DNA of 61,202 nucleotides from an uncultured Chthonomonas sp. (lineage in GTDB: Bacteria > Armatimonadota > Chthonomonadetes > Chthonomonadales > CAJBBX01), in contig CAISJD010000120.1 in assembly GCA_903885605.1 (NCBI GenBank), positions 1-61,202 on the forward strand, in the 5' to 3' direction. The notes beneath the pieces were generated by a model. That model was not told where the DNA came from and did not search any database. It worked only from the letters and a program-made list of their open reading frames with translations. The translations under genes were made by a program, and so were the position numbers. Of this stretch, positions 49,787 to 60,089 are shown piece by piece. Numbering within the stretch: position 1 is the first letter of the stretch; each line of letters opens with the position of its first letter.

Positions 49787-51027
49787 TGGACGCCGGCGAC
49801 CCTGCCGAGGGGCCACACCCCGGCTCGGGCAGCGGACGCATGCGTATCGGCGTCTTCTCGGAGTGCTACGAGCCCGTGCAGAACGGCGTAACGACGTCGC
49901 TCCGCACCCTGGTGGACGGGCTCCGCCACGAGGGCCATCACGTGTTCGTGGTAGCGCCGCGCTACGCGGGCCACCTCGATGCGGACCCGTTCGTACTGCG
50001 CCTGCCGTCGCTCCACACCTGGTTCAGCAAGAAGTACCCGATCGCTGCGCCCTGGGTGGCCCGGCTGAGCCGCGAGGCGCTGCACCTGGCTCCGAGCCTG
50101 GTGCATTCGCACAATCCGTTCTTCGTCGGGCTTGTGGCGGCTCGCTATGCGCGGGATGCCGGAGTACCGCTCATAGCCACGTACCACACCCTGTACAGCC
50201 ACTATGGCCATTACCTGAAGTTCGTCCCGGACGCCGTGGTGCAAGGCCTCCTGCGATGGTGGATGCCCGCCTATTACAACCGTTGCGCTCAGGTCATCGT
50301 CCCCTCGCGCGTAGCCGCCGACAGCCTCCTGAGCTACGGCGTCCGGGCGCCGATCACGGTCCTCCCGACCGCCGTGCCGCTGCCCGACCCTGCCCTCCTG
50401 ACGGCTGACGCCCGCGTAGCAGCTCGAGCAAGGCTCGGCGTCCCTGCCGATGCTCGGCTCCTCCTCTACGTTGGCCGAGCCGCCAGGGAGAAGAACATCG
50501 AGTTGGTCCTGGATGCGTTTGGCCGCGTAGCTACGGACACTCCGGGCTGCCACCTTGCAGTCGTCGGAGCCGGGCCTCACCTGGACGCGCTCCGGCAGAC
50601 AGCGGCCAACATGGTAGCCGCTGACCGAGTGCACATCGTCGGAGCCATCCCGCACGACGAATTGCCGCCTGTCTACGCCTGCGCCGACCTGTTCGTCTTC
50701 AGCTCGGTAACCGAGACCCAGGGGCTCGTGATGGCGGAGGCGCGCGCCGCGGGTACGCCGTGCGTCCTAGTGCGGGGCGGAGGAGCCAGCGAGACCATCG
50801 TCCATGGCGAGGATGGCCTGGTGGTGGATCAGGACGCTCACGCGTTCGCCGAGGCAGCCTCGCGCGTACTGGGAGACGCGGATCTGCTCGCAACCATGCG
50901 CACCCACTGCCAGCGGCGCGCCTTGCTCTACACACCGGATGCGATGACAAGGCGGGTGGTCGACGTATATGTGCAGGCGCTGTCTGACCAACGCGGCAAC
51001 CCGGCGCCGCACACTGTCCGAACTTAG
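49786..51027 (+). CDS. Family 4 glycosyltransferase
   Basis: 413 residues, GT-B fold. N-terminal domain begins MRIGVFSECYEPVQNGVTTSLRTLVDGL with the acceptor-site glycine loop. The C-terminal domain holds LLYVGRAAREKNIELVL and the E-x7-E motif ETQGLVMAEA, which binds the nucleotide sugar, followed by ARAAGTPCVLV. It most resembles lipid-linked glucosyl/mannosyltransferases (diacylglycerol glucosyltransferase or PimB type). The start is the ATG at 49786 (TGATG with the preceding stop, GGAGG upstream); the ATG at 49840 is an alternative. It is followed nine bases later by dedA. Confidence 0.9.
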   Translation: MDAGDPAEGPHPGSGSGRMRIGVFSECYEPVQNGVTTSLRTLVDGLRHEGHHVFVVAPRYAGHLDADPFVLRLPSLHTWFSKKYPIAAPWVARLSREALHLAPSLVHSHNPFFVGLVAARYARDAGVPLIATYHTLYSHYGHYLKFVPDAVVQGLLRWWMPAYYNRCAQVIVPSRVAADSLLSYGVRAPITVLPTAVPLPDPALLTADARVAARARLGVPADARLLLYVGRAAREKNIELVLDAFGRVATDTPGCHLAVVGAGPHLDALRQTAANMVAADRVHIVGAIPHDELPPVYACADLFVFSSVTETQGLVMAEARAAGTPCVLVRGGGASETIVHGEDGLVVDQDAHAFAEAASRVLGDADLLATMRTHCQRRALLYTPDAMTRRVVDVYVQALSDQRGNPAPHTVRT

Positions 51028-51035
51028 GAGCAACC

Positions 51036-51698
51036 ATGCTGGAGACCATCCTGGGCCCGATCATCGAGTGGGTCATGCACGTCATCCGAACGATGGCCTA
51101 TCCCGGCATCGTTCTGCTAATGGCCATTGAGAGCGCCTGCATCCCCCTGCCCAGCGAGGTGATCATGCCCTTCTCCGGCGCGCTCTGCGGCACGGCGCTG
51201 GCCGCCGCCCAGAAGCCGCCCACGCAACCTTTGGACCTCTGGTGGGTCTCCTTCGCAGGGGCGCTCGGGTGCGCGGTCGGTTCGGCCGTGGCCTATTGGG
51301 TGGGCATCTGGGGCGGCAGGCCCTTCGTTGAGAAGTACGGCAAGTACGTGCTCATCCGCAAGAGGGATATTGACAGGGCTGACAGGTGGTTCCAGCGCTG
51401 GGGCGCCTGGGCCGTCTTCATCTCACGGCTCCTACCCGTGATCCGCACCTTCATCTCACTGCCTGCCGGCATCGCGCGGATGCCGTTCTGGCCCTTCCTC
51501 GCGCTATCGTTCATCGGTTCTCTGCCCTGGTGCTGGTTCCTCGCCTGGATCGGCCTGAAGCTGGGCGAGAACTGGCAGTCCCTGAAGTCCTACTTCCATG
51601 GCGCCGACGCTGTGATCGGCGTGGCGCTACTGGCCCTCTTCGGCTTCTGGCTATGGCACCATCTCCGCCCTGAACCGGAGGAGGAGGCAGCGGCTTAG
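51036..51698 (+). CDS. DedA family membrane protein (VTT/SNARE-associated domain)
   Basis: 220 residues. The re-entrant loop ESACIPLPSEVIMPFSGALCG is the family hallmark, with the second half SRLLPVIRTFISLPAGIARMPFWPF holding the conserved arginine. Several membrane helices and an acidic tail (PEPEEEAAA) complete it. DedA proteins act in lipid flipping (undecaprenyl phosphate or phosphatidylethanolamine) and membrane homeostasis. AGGAGC precedes the ATG. Together with the adjacent GT4 this could be a glycolipid or carrier-lipid locus, but that is inference. Confidence 0.94.
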   Translation: MLETILGPIIEWVMHVIRTMAYPGIVLLMAIESACIPLPSEVIMPFSGALCGTALAAAQKPPTQPLDLWWVSFAGALGCAVGSAVAYWVGIWGGRPFVEKYGKYVLIRKRDIDRADRWFQRWGAWAVFISRLLPVIRTFISLPAGIARMPFWPFLALSFIGSLPWCWFLAWIGLKLGENWQSLKSYFHGADAVIGVALLALFGFWLWHHLRPEPEEEAAA

Positions 51699-51762
51699 TG
51701 CCACACGTCGGGCCGCCGACACGTATGGCTTAGGAGCTTATCGCCCGCTGGAGGAGAACTGG

Positions 51763-54444
<2,682 letters not shown>

Positions 54445-54467
54445 GTCCCGCACCACGGGCTCACGGG

Positions 54468-54493
54468 AATGGCCCGCCGTCCGGCGGGCCATT
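54468..54493. terminator. Bidirectional hairpin terminator
   Basis: Perfect 11-bp stem (AATGGCCCGCC with GGCGGGCCATT) and 4-nt loop GTCC, 24 bases after the acnA stop and 30 before the convergent nuoI stop. The arms begin and end in AAT/ATT, giving a short T end in each direction. Confidence 0.85.
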
Positions 54494-54522
54494 CGCATTG
54501 GGCTACTGCAACAGGGCTACGC

Positions 54523-55014
54523 TCATCCTGCGGCGTCGGGTGCGGGCGTCGGCTCCAAGAGCATCTGCTTCGTATAGAGGAAGTCGGCCCGCTTGTAGTC
54601 TGCCAATTCGAAGTCCTTGCGCAGCGTGATGGCGCCCGTGGGGCACGCCTCCTGGCAGTAGCCGCAGAAGATGCAGCGAAGCATGTTTATCTCATACCGG
54701 GCCGCAAAACGCTCGCCGGGCGAGAAGCGATGCTCGTCGGTGTTCTCCGCGGCCTCCACGTAGATGCAGCGGGCCGGGCAGGCGCCGGCGCAGAGGCTGC
54801 AGCCAATGCACTTCTCCAGACCGTCCTCATGCCGCGTCAGGGCGTGGCGCCACCGGGTGCGAGGGTACTGCTCACGGCGCTCCTCAGGATACTGCACGGT
54901 GACGGAGGTCTTGTCCCGCGCGACGATCATCTGCGTGAAGTGCTTGAGCGTGAGTGCCATGCCCTGGGCGATAGGCCCCCAGGTCTCACGCGTGGCGGTT
55001 ACCGGATTGCCCAT
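54523..55014 (-). CDS. nuoI: NADH-quinone oxidoreductase subunit I
   Basis: 163-residue peripheral-arm ferredoxin subunit of complex I, carrying clusters N6a and N6b. Two [4Fe-4S] motifs: [12 protein letters not shown] (Cys69, 72, 75, 79) and [12 protein letters not shown] (Cys114, 117, 120, 124). The first is spaced C-x2-C-x2-C-x3-C as usual. The ATG at 55014 lies two bases past the nuoB stop; the longer upstream frame is only a shadow of nuoB. Only nuoB and nuoI occur here: nuoA, C, D, H and the membrane subunits are not in the window. It is convergent with acnA. Confidence 0.93.
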   Translation of the reverse strand: MGNPVTATRETWGPIAQGMALTLKHFTQMIVARDKTSVTVQYPEERREQYPRTRWRHALTRHEDGLEKCIGCSLCAGACPARCIYVEAAENTDEHRFSPGERFAARYEINMLRCIFCGYCQEACPTGAITLRKDFELADYKRADFLYTKQMLLEPTPAPDAAG

Positions 55015-55016
55015 GT

Positions 55017-55565
55017 TCAGTGCCCCATGCCGGGGAGCTCGACCAGCGCGCCGGACGACCCCGCCTTGATCTGCTCCTGCAGCTTGATGAGTGCGTAGAG
55101 CAACGCGTCCGGGCTGGGCGGACACCCCGGCACGTAGACATCCACCGGGATGATCTGGTCCACGCCCTGGATCACCGCGTAGTTGTTGTAGACGCCGCCC
55201 GACGATGCGCAGGCGCCCATCGAGATCACCCACTTGGGGTTCGGCATCTGATCATAGATCTGCCGAAGCACCGGGCCCATCTTGGTGCTGACGCGTCCCG
55301 CCACAATCATCAGGTCGGCCTGACGCGGCGAGGAGCGGAAGACCTCGGCGCCGAACCGCGAGATGTCGAACCGCGAGGCCGCGGTGGCCATCATCTCAAT
55401 GGCGCAGCAGGCCAGCCCGAAGCCGACGGGCCAGAGGCTGTTGCGCCGGGCCCAGTTGACCACGTCGTCGAGCCTGGCCAGCACATAGGGCGAGCCGGCC
55501 GTACCCGGAAGCGGCGTGATGCTGCCGGAGTCGCGAACGGCGATCTCAGTGATCGATCTTGCCAT
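55017..55565 (-). CDS. nuoB: NADH-quinone oxidoreductase subunit B
   Basis: 182-residue PSST-type subunit binding cluster N2, the last iron-sulfur centre before quinone. Ligands are Cys53 and Cys54 ([10 protein letters not shown]), Cys119 ([14 protein letters not shown]) and Cys148 ([11 protein letters not shown]). The [24 protein letters not shown] block is conserved. The ATG at 55565 has GAGGTG upstream. It is transcribed leftwards with nuoI. The direct nuoB-nuoI arrangement, lacking nuoC/D/E/F/G/H between, is a departure from the usual operon order and implies a dispersed complex I. Confidence 0.94.
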   Translation of the reverse strand: MARSITEIAVRDSGSITPLPGTAGSPYVLARLDDVVNWARRNSLWPVGFGLACCAIEMMATAASRFDISRFGAEVFRSSPRQADLMIVAGRVSTKMGPVLRQIYDQMPNPKWVISMGACASSGGVYNNYAVIQGVDQIIPVDVYVPGCPPSPDALLYALIKLQEQIKAGSSGALVELPGMGH

Positions 55566-55785
55566 GCATGCACCTCGTGGCGCTCCGGCCGCCTCGCCAT
55601 CCGTGGGATCTGCGGCGCTTGGCCGGGCGCCGGACTATCATCTACTGCGTGGTTCTACGAAAGCGGCGGCCCATTCGGCTCCGCACAGGCGCGCAAGGGC
55701 CGTTATACCCCAGCAGCGGGCCGCAGGAGGAGATCGCGGCCCCGACGCCGTATGCATGATGCACAGATCAACCGGGGGAGACGGC

Positions 55786-57387
55786 ATGACGATGACAAGG
55801 CGGGCCTTGCTTGCGGCGGCGGGCGTCGCACCGATGGCGGGGGCATTCGACAGTCCCATGCCGATCCAATCGGAGCGGCGCTTCGAGGTCTGCCTGTCGC
55901 CCGAGGGGCTGAAGGCCGATCCCGAGCTCCTGCGCACCGCCAGGGACGCCGGCATCAACGCGGTGTGGCTCACGGGCTTCCTGTATGGCTACTGGCCCTA
56001 CCCCATGGAGGCTACCCGCTCCCACGCGGCGGCTGCCCGCGCACTGGGCATGGAGGCGCACATGGTGCATGTGCCACTGGGCCATCCGGGTGATTCGCTC
56101 GGTTCCATGAGCAGCGGGGTGCCCCTGACGCCGCCACGCCACTGGCGCATGGGGGTGGGATCAGACGGCGGAGCCTTCTCCGGCACGTCGCTCCATCCGC
56201 CCGCCACCGCCGAGAACGAGGCAGCCCTGCGCGTGTCCGCCGGCGAGGGCTTCCGCAGAATCTTCCTGGATGACGACTTCCGTCTGGCGCGGTCGCCCGG
56301 CTCCATCGGCGGCTGCTTCTGCGAGGCACACAAGCGGGCGTGGCTCCAGCGGCACGGGTACGGTGAGGCCCAGTGGGCGGAACTGATGGCCGACATCGCC
56401 TCGCGATGCCTGACGCGCCTGGTCCGTGAGTGGGTCGATGCCGCGTGCGCCGAGCTGTCCGCCTCATACCTGGCGCAACGCCGGGCGGCGCGGCCCGCGC
56501 GCCTGGGCAACATGGTCATGTTCATGGGATCGGAGCAGGGAGGCATCCGCCTGGAGGACTATCGCACGGAGCTCTTCCGGGTCGGCGAAGGGCACTTCGG
56601 CGACGGCGAGTTCTCAACGACCAAGGGCAAGATGAACGAGCTCTTCAGCTCCCTCTTCCACAGGCGTTTCGCGGCGCCTGAGCTGGCCTACAGCGAGACC
56701 ACGGCCTACCCGGCCAACGCCCTCTCCGCCACCAACATGGCCGCGAAGCTCACCGTCTCCACGCTCTCCGACGTCCGCACCACCTGCTTCATGAGCGGCC
56801 TGACGCCCTTCCCCAAGGCTCACTGGGAAGTCCTCGCCCCCAGGATGAAGCATGAGGCGACCATCCACTTGAGGCTCGCCGGAATGCGCCCGGCGGGCCC
56901 CATCAAGCACTGGTGGGGCGAAGCTGGCCGCTATGTCGGCGATGCCAACCCCTTCAGTCTGGCGCTCGCCATCGGCGTCCCCTTCGAGGCCTGCGGCCGC
57001 GAACCCGCCGAGGGCTGGGTCTTCCTGGGCGACCATGACGCATCGCATGCCCCGGCCAATCCCGGCGGGCCGACACGCGCGGCGGTGGTTCGGCCCGGCG
57101 TCCATAGCCGCTGGACGGGCGCCCGGAGCGTTTCCGAGAGCCTGCCCGAGCTATTCCGGCTGAAGCGGGAGATCATCGCCGGCAAGCCCGACTTCCCCTA
57201 TGTCATAGAGGACTACCCCGCGACGCTGGCCTGGTACCCTCAGGCGGGCCATGCTCTGCTGTGGAATCTGGAGGAGCGCACCGCGCGGCTCACGGTGCGC
57301 TACGGCAATCGCACGGCGCCCGTTGTGGCGCCTCCATTGGGTTCCGTGTTGATCGCTCTGGGCGCGACTGCGAAGGCAAAGCTATGA
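55786..57387 (+). CDS. Exported protein of unknown function, TIM-barrel-like
   Basis: 533 residues. N-terminus MTMTRRALLAAAGVAPMAGA is a Tat-like signal (TRRALL), so the protein is exported. The early region FEVCLSPEGLKADPELLRTARDAGINAVWLTGF reads like the first strands of a TIM-barrel hydrolase. A catalytic-looking acidic block is FRRIFLDDDFRLARSPGS and a conserved-looking SLFHRRFAAPELAYSETTAYPANA follows. ATG behind GGGGGAGACGGC. The stop overlaps the next start (ATGA). I recognise no family with certainty; a sugar-degrading or sugar-binding enzyme is likely by neighbours and style. Confidence 0.72.
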   Translation: MTMTRRALLAAAGVAPMAGAFDSPMPIQSERRFEVCLSPEGLKADPELLRTARDAGINAVWLTGFLYGYWPYPMEATRSHAAAARALGMEAHMVHVPLGHPGDSLGSMSSGVPLTPPRHWRMGVGSDGGAFSGTSLHPPATAENEAALRVSAGEGFRRIFLDDDFRLARSPGSIGGCFCEAHKRAWLQRHGYGEAQWAELMADIASRCLTRLVREWVDAACAELSASYLAQRRAARPARLGNMVMFMGSEQGGIRLEDYRTELFRVGEGHFGDGEFSTTKGKMNELFSSLFHRRFAAPELAYSETTAYPANALSATNMAAKLTVSTLSDVRTTCFMSGLTPFPKAHWEVLAPRMKHEATIHLRLAGMRPAGPIKHWWGEAGRYVGDANPFSLALAIGVPFEACGREPAEGWVFLGDHDASHAPANPGGPTRAAVVRPGVHSRWTGARSVSESLPELFRLKREIIAGKPDFPYVIEDYPATLAWYPQAGHALLWNLEERTARLTVRYGNRTAPVVAPPLGSVLIALGATAKAKL

Positions 57388-58322
57388 GCGGCGCACAGGC
57401 GGCGGTACCGGAGCGCTGGGCGGTGCGGCCCACCACGCTGGTATGCGCGGACGGCCTCAGTGACCGTCTTGGGTGTGACCTCACGTTGGCCGTGGAGTGC
57501 TTCCAACACACCGGCAGCTTCAAGTACCGCGCTGCCCTCAACGTGGCTCGCTCGGTACCGCATGGTCGCATCATCGCGGCCTCGTCGGGCAACTTCGGGC
57601 AGGCGCTGGCGCTGGCATGCCGGGTGACAGGGAAACGGTGTACGGTCGTGATGCCCAGCACATCGGCGCAGGTCAAAATGGAGCGCGTCCGCTGCTTCGG
57701 AGGCGAGGTCGATATTGTGGATGTCGCCACCACGTCACGCTCCGACCGCGTGGCGCAGTTGGCCGCGGACGACCCCTCGGCGTATGTCGCCAGCGCCTAC
57801 GACGACGACCTTGTCATCCAGGGCAACGCCTCCCTGGGCCGTGAGCTGGCCGACTGCGGCCGGGCATTCGACTGCGTCGTGGCTCCCGTTGGCGGAGGCG
57901 GCCTCACGGCAGGCCTGGTGCTTGGGCTGCGGGAGCGCGGAGCGCGGAGCGCCGTCTGGGGCGCCGAGCCTGCGATCGGGAACGATGCGGCTCGATCGCT
58001 GCGAACCGGGAAGATTGAGAAAAACGAAGCGGAACCGGCGACGCTGGCCGACGGCGCACGTACCCTGAGCCTGGGCGAACGCAACTGGGAGATACTCCAG
58101 CGAGGTCTGGCGGGCATCGTGGAGGTGCCTGAGGACCTCATCCGAGCCGCACTGGTCACCATGATGGAAGAGGCCAACGTGAAGTGCGAGCCAACCGGAG
58201 CCCTGGCTGTCGGCGCGGTACTGGCGGAACAGGGGCGCTTCGCAAACAAACGCGTCTGCTGCGTGGTCAGCGGAGGCTCCGTGGATCGGGCAGTGCTCGT
58301 CGCGCTACTGTCGGAAGGCTGA
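57384..58322 (+). CDS. PLP-dependent serine/threonine dehydratase-like enzyme
   Basis: 312-residue fold-type II PLP enzyme (threonine/serine dehydratase or serine racemase). The Schiff-base lysine is in CFQHTGSFKYRAAL, the substrate loop ASSGNFGQALALA, the phosphate-binding GGGGLTAGL, and the C-terminal cofactor loop SGGS (usually SGGN) in CVVSGGSVDRAV. No regulatory ACT domain, so the catabolic short form. It overlaps the preceding unknown gene by four bases (ATGA), implying coupled translation. Ligand specificity between Ser, Thr and threo-hydroxyaspartate cannot be told from the sequence alone. Confidence 0.9.
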   Translation: MSGAQAAVPERWAVRPTTLVCADGLSDRLGCDLTLAVECFQHTGSFKYRAALNVARSVPHGRIIAASSGNFGQALALACRVTGKRCTVVMPSTSAQVKMERVRCFGGEVDIVDVATTSRSDRVAQLAADDPSAYVASAYDDDLVIQGNASLGRELADCGRAFDCVVAPVGGGGLTAGLVLGLRERGARSAVWGAEPAIGNDAARSLRTGKIEKNEAEPATLADGARTLSLGERNWEILQRGLAGIVEVPEDLIRAALVTMMEEANVKCEPTGALAVGAVLAEQGRFANKRVCCVVSGGSVDRAVLVALLSEG

Positions 58323-58435
58323 GCCGACTGACGAGATCGAAGCAAATCGAAGGAGTTCCGGCCCGGACGCACACCCGTATCGCAACCAAACGAAGGCAAA
58401 CAGCGAGCGATCCGGCGCGAATCGCGCCTAAACGC

Positions 58436-58464
58436 TTGACATCGAAGGGCCTGCGGCGTATACT
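58436..58464 (+). promoter_or_regulatory. Near-consensus sigma-70 promoter of the transporter-acs unit
   Basis: TTGACA (58436-58441) and TATACT (58459-58464) with a 17-bp spacer, only one base off full consensus in total. Transcription should begin near 58471, giving a leader of about 175 nt before the transporter start. Confidence 0.88.
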
Positions 58465-58646
58465 GAGAGGCGTAGGGTAAACACTCTACGCAGGTGTGAG
58501 GAAAGTGCTTGGGCGCTGTCGTCCGAGGCTCGCCGGCTTCTATAGAGGCGCACCGAGGGCAGTGGACGGCGCTCCGTACCGGCCGATGGCCGGCGCCGGA
58601 CGTTATTGATCCAGCCCTATGGGGCCCGTCGCAACAGGAGCCGTGA
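58465..58646 (+). promoter_or_regulatory. Highly structured leader RNA, candidate riboregulator
   Basis: Between the promoter and the OFA transporter lie several stems. They are GCGTAG/CTACGC (58470-58475 with 58486-58491), a loop ACAC that could pair with GTGT at 58494-58497, CGTCC/GGACG (58520-58524 with 58564-58568), GGCGC/GCGCC (58568-58572 with 58593-58597) and CCGGCC/GGCCGG (58579-58584 with 58588-58593). An AACAGGAGCC ribosome site precedes the ATG. I recognise no known riboswitch class. The 113 bases 58323-58435, in the same 324-base gap, show no feature. Confidence 0.6.
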
Positions 58647-60059
58647 ATGTCCCACTCCGCCAAGCCTGAACCCCGAGCCGTAGCGGGCCCGCTGACGCGC
58701 TGGAAGGTGCTGGTAGGCGCCATCATCGTTCAGTTGATCCTCGGCACCGTCTACGGCTACAGCATCTTCTGGCAACCCCTTGAAGAGGCCGTCTACCCTG
58801 TCCCGGTCCTGACAGCCGCTGAGCACGCCAAGCTGGAGGCCGCCGGCAAGCCGCACGCCGCCGACGCGATCGTCGCACCGGAGGCGGAGGCAAAGAAGCT
58901 GCACGATGAGCGCCAGGCCCCGCTCCGCTGGGCGTTCGCCCTGGCGATCCTCACCTTTGCGCTGACCATGGTAGGCGCCGGCAAGGTGCAGGATGCCAAG
59001 GGACCGAGGCTGCCCGCGCTGATCGGCGCAGCCCTCATGGGGCTGGGGTTCCTGGCCGCAGGCGGCGTCCTGATGGCCAAACTACCCGGGGTTGGGCTCA
59101 ACACGGCGTTACTCTGCCTGACGATCGGCATCGTGGCCGGAGCGGGGATCGGCTTCGCCTACGTCTGCCCGATCGCCGCGCTGGTGAAGTGGTTTCCCGA
59201 GGCGAAGGGGCTGGTCTCCGGCCTGGCGGTCGCGGGCTTCGGCTTCGGGGCGTTCATCGTCTCTTACAAGGCGCTGCCCTTCAGCGGCACGGTCTTCATC
59301 GCCCAGCACGGGATCGCCAACTTCTATCTGGCCCACGGGCTGGTCTCGCTGATCGCAGTCTCGCTGGGCGCCCTGATGCTCTCCAACCCTCCTGGCACCG
59401 TACCTGCGGCCAAGTCGGACGGCGGCATCGGTGAGCTGCTCACGAACAAGGCGTTCTACATGATCTGGATGATGTTCTTCAGCGGCGCCCTGGCCGGCCT
59501 CACGGTCATCGGCGTGGCGAAGGGATTCGCCGGTGAGCAGCTCGTAGCCGCAGCCGGCGCCGTGGACGCCGAGGCCAAGAAGGCCCTGATGGAGAAGGGC
59601 GCTGCAGCGGTCGGTATGCTGGCCGTCTTCAACGCCATCGGCAGGGTGGTATGGGGCACCGTCTCCGACAAGGTCGGCAGAACTCCGACCTTCATCGCCA
59701 TGTTCCTGTTCCAGACGGTCATGATGTTCCTGCTGCCGACGATGAAGACGGAAACGGCCATCACGCTGGCAGCGGGAATGGTCGGGTTCAACTTCGGCGG
59801 CAACTTCGCGCTCTTCCCGTCGGCGACGGCGGAGCTTTTCGGAGCCAAGAAGCTGGGCCAGAACTACGGCCTGGTGTTCACATCGTACGGTATGGCGGGC
59901 GTTGTCGGCATCCAGGCCGGCAACTACGCGAAGACCGTAACCGGCAGCTATACCGCAGCATTCGCACTCGCCGGGCTTCTGTGCCTTGTATCCGCAATCC
60001 TGGCAATCGCCCTGCACATCACCAGCAAGCGGGGGCCCGCCGCAGCGTCGGCGAGCTAG
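58647..60059 (+). CDS. OFA-family MFS transporter (oxalate/formate/lactate antiporter type)
   Basis: 470 residues with twelve helices. OFA signatures are VLVGAIIVQLILGTVYGYSIFWQPL at the start, a charged periplasmic insertion (HAADAIVAPEAEAKKLHDERQAP), GAGIGFAYVCPIAALVKWFPEAKGLVSGLAVAGFG, and GRVVWGTVSDKVGRTP in the second half. The family moves small carboxylates such as formate, oxalate or lactate. Next to acs, acetate or a related acid is the natural guess. Preceded by a structured leader and a strong promoter, and cotranscribed with acs (30-base gap). Confidence 0.9.
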   Translation: MSHSAKPEPRAVAGPLTRWKVLVGAIIVQLILGTVYGYSIFWQPLEEAVYPVPVLTAAEHAKLEAAGKPHAADAIVAPEAEAKKLHDERQAPLRWAFALAILTFALTMVGAGKVQDAKGPRLPALIGAALMGLGFLAAGGVLMAKLPGVGLNTALLCLTIGIVAGAGIGFAYVCPIAALVKWFPEAKGLVSGLAVAGFGFGAFIVSYKALPFSGTVFIAQHGIANFYLAHGLVSLIAVSLGALMLSNPPGTVPAAKSDGGIGELLTNKAFYMIWMMFFSGALAGLTVIGVAKGFAGEQLVAAAGAVDAEAKKALMEKGAAAVGMLAVFNAIGRVVWGTVSDKVGRTPTFIAMFLFQTVMMFLLPTMKTETAITLAAGMVGFNFGGNFALFPSATAELFGAKKLGQNYGLVFTSYGMAGVVGIQAGNYAKTVTGSYTAAFALAGLLCLVSAILAIALHITSKRGPAAASAS

Positions 60060-60089
60060 CTCAGACCCACACACGGAGGAAGACCTTCC

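Noticed and set aside
49186-50655. 489-codon minus-strand frame across the disordered gene and GT4
   Set aside because: It crosses two plus-strand genes, with no domain and no ribosome site that I can defend.
58461-58500. TPP riboswitch resemblance (CTGAGAGGCGTAGGG)
   Set aside because: Only a few bases match, in the wrong order; no THI-box second half (ACCTGA...) is present and downstream genes are not thiamine-related.
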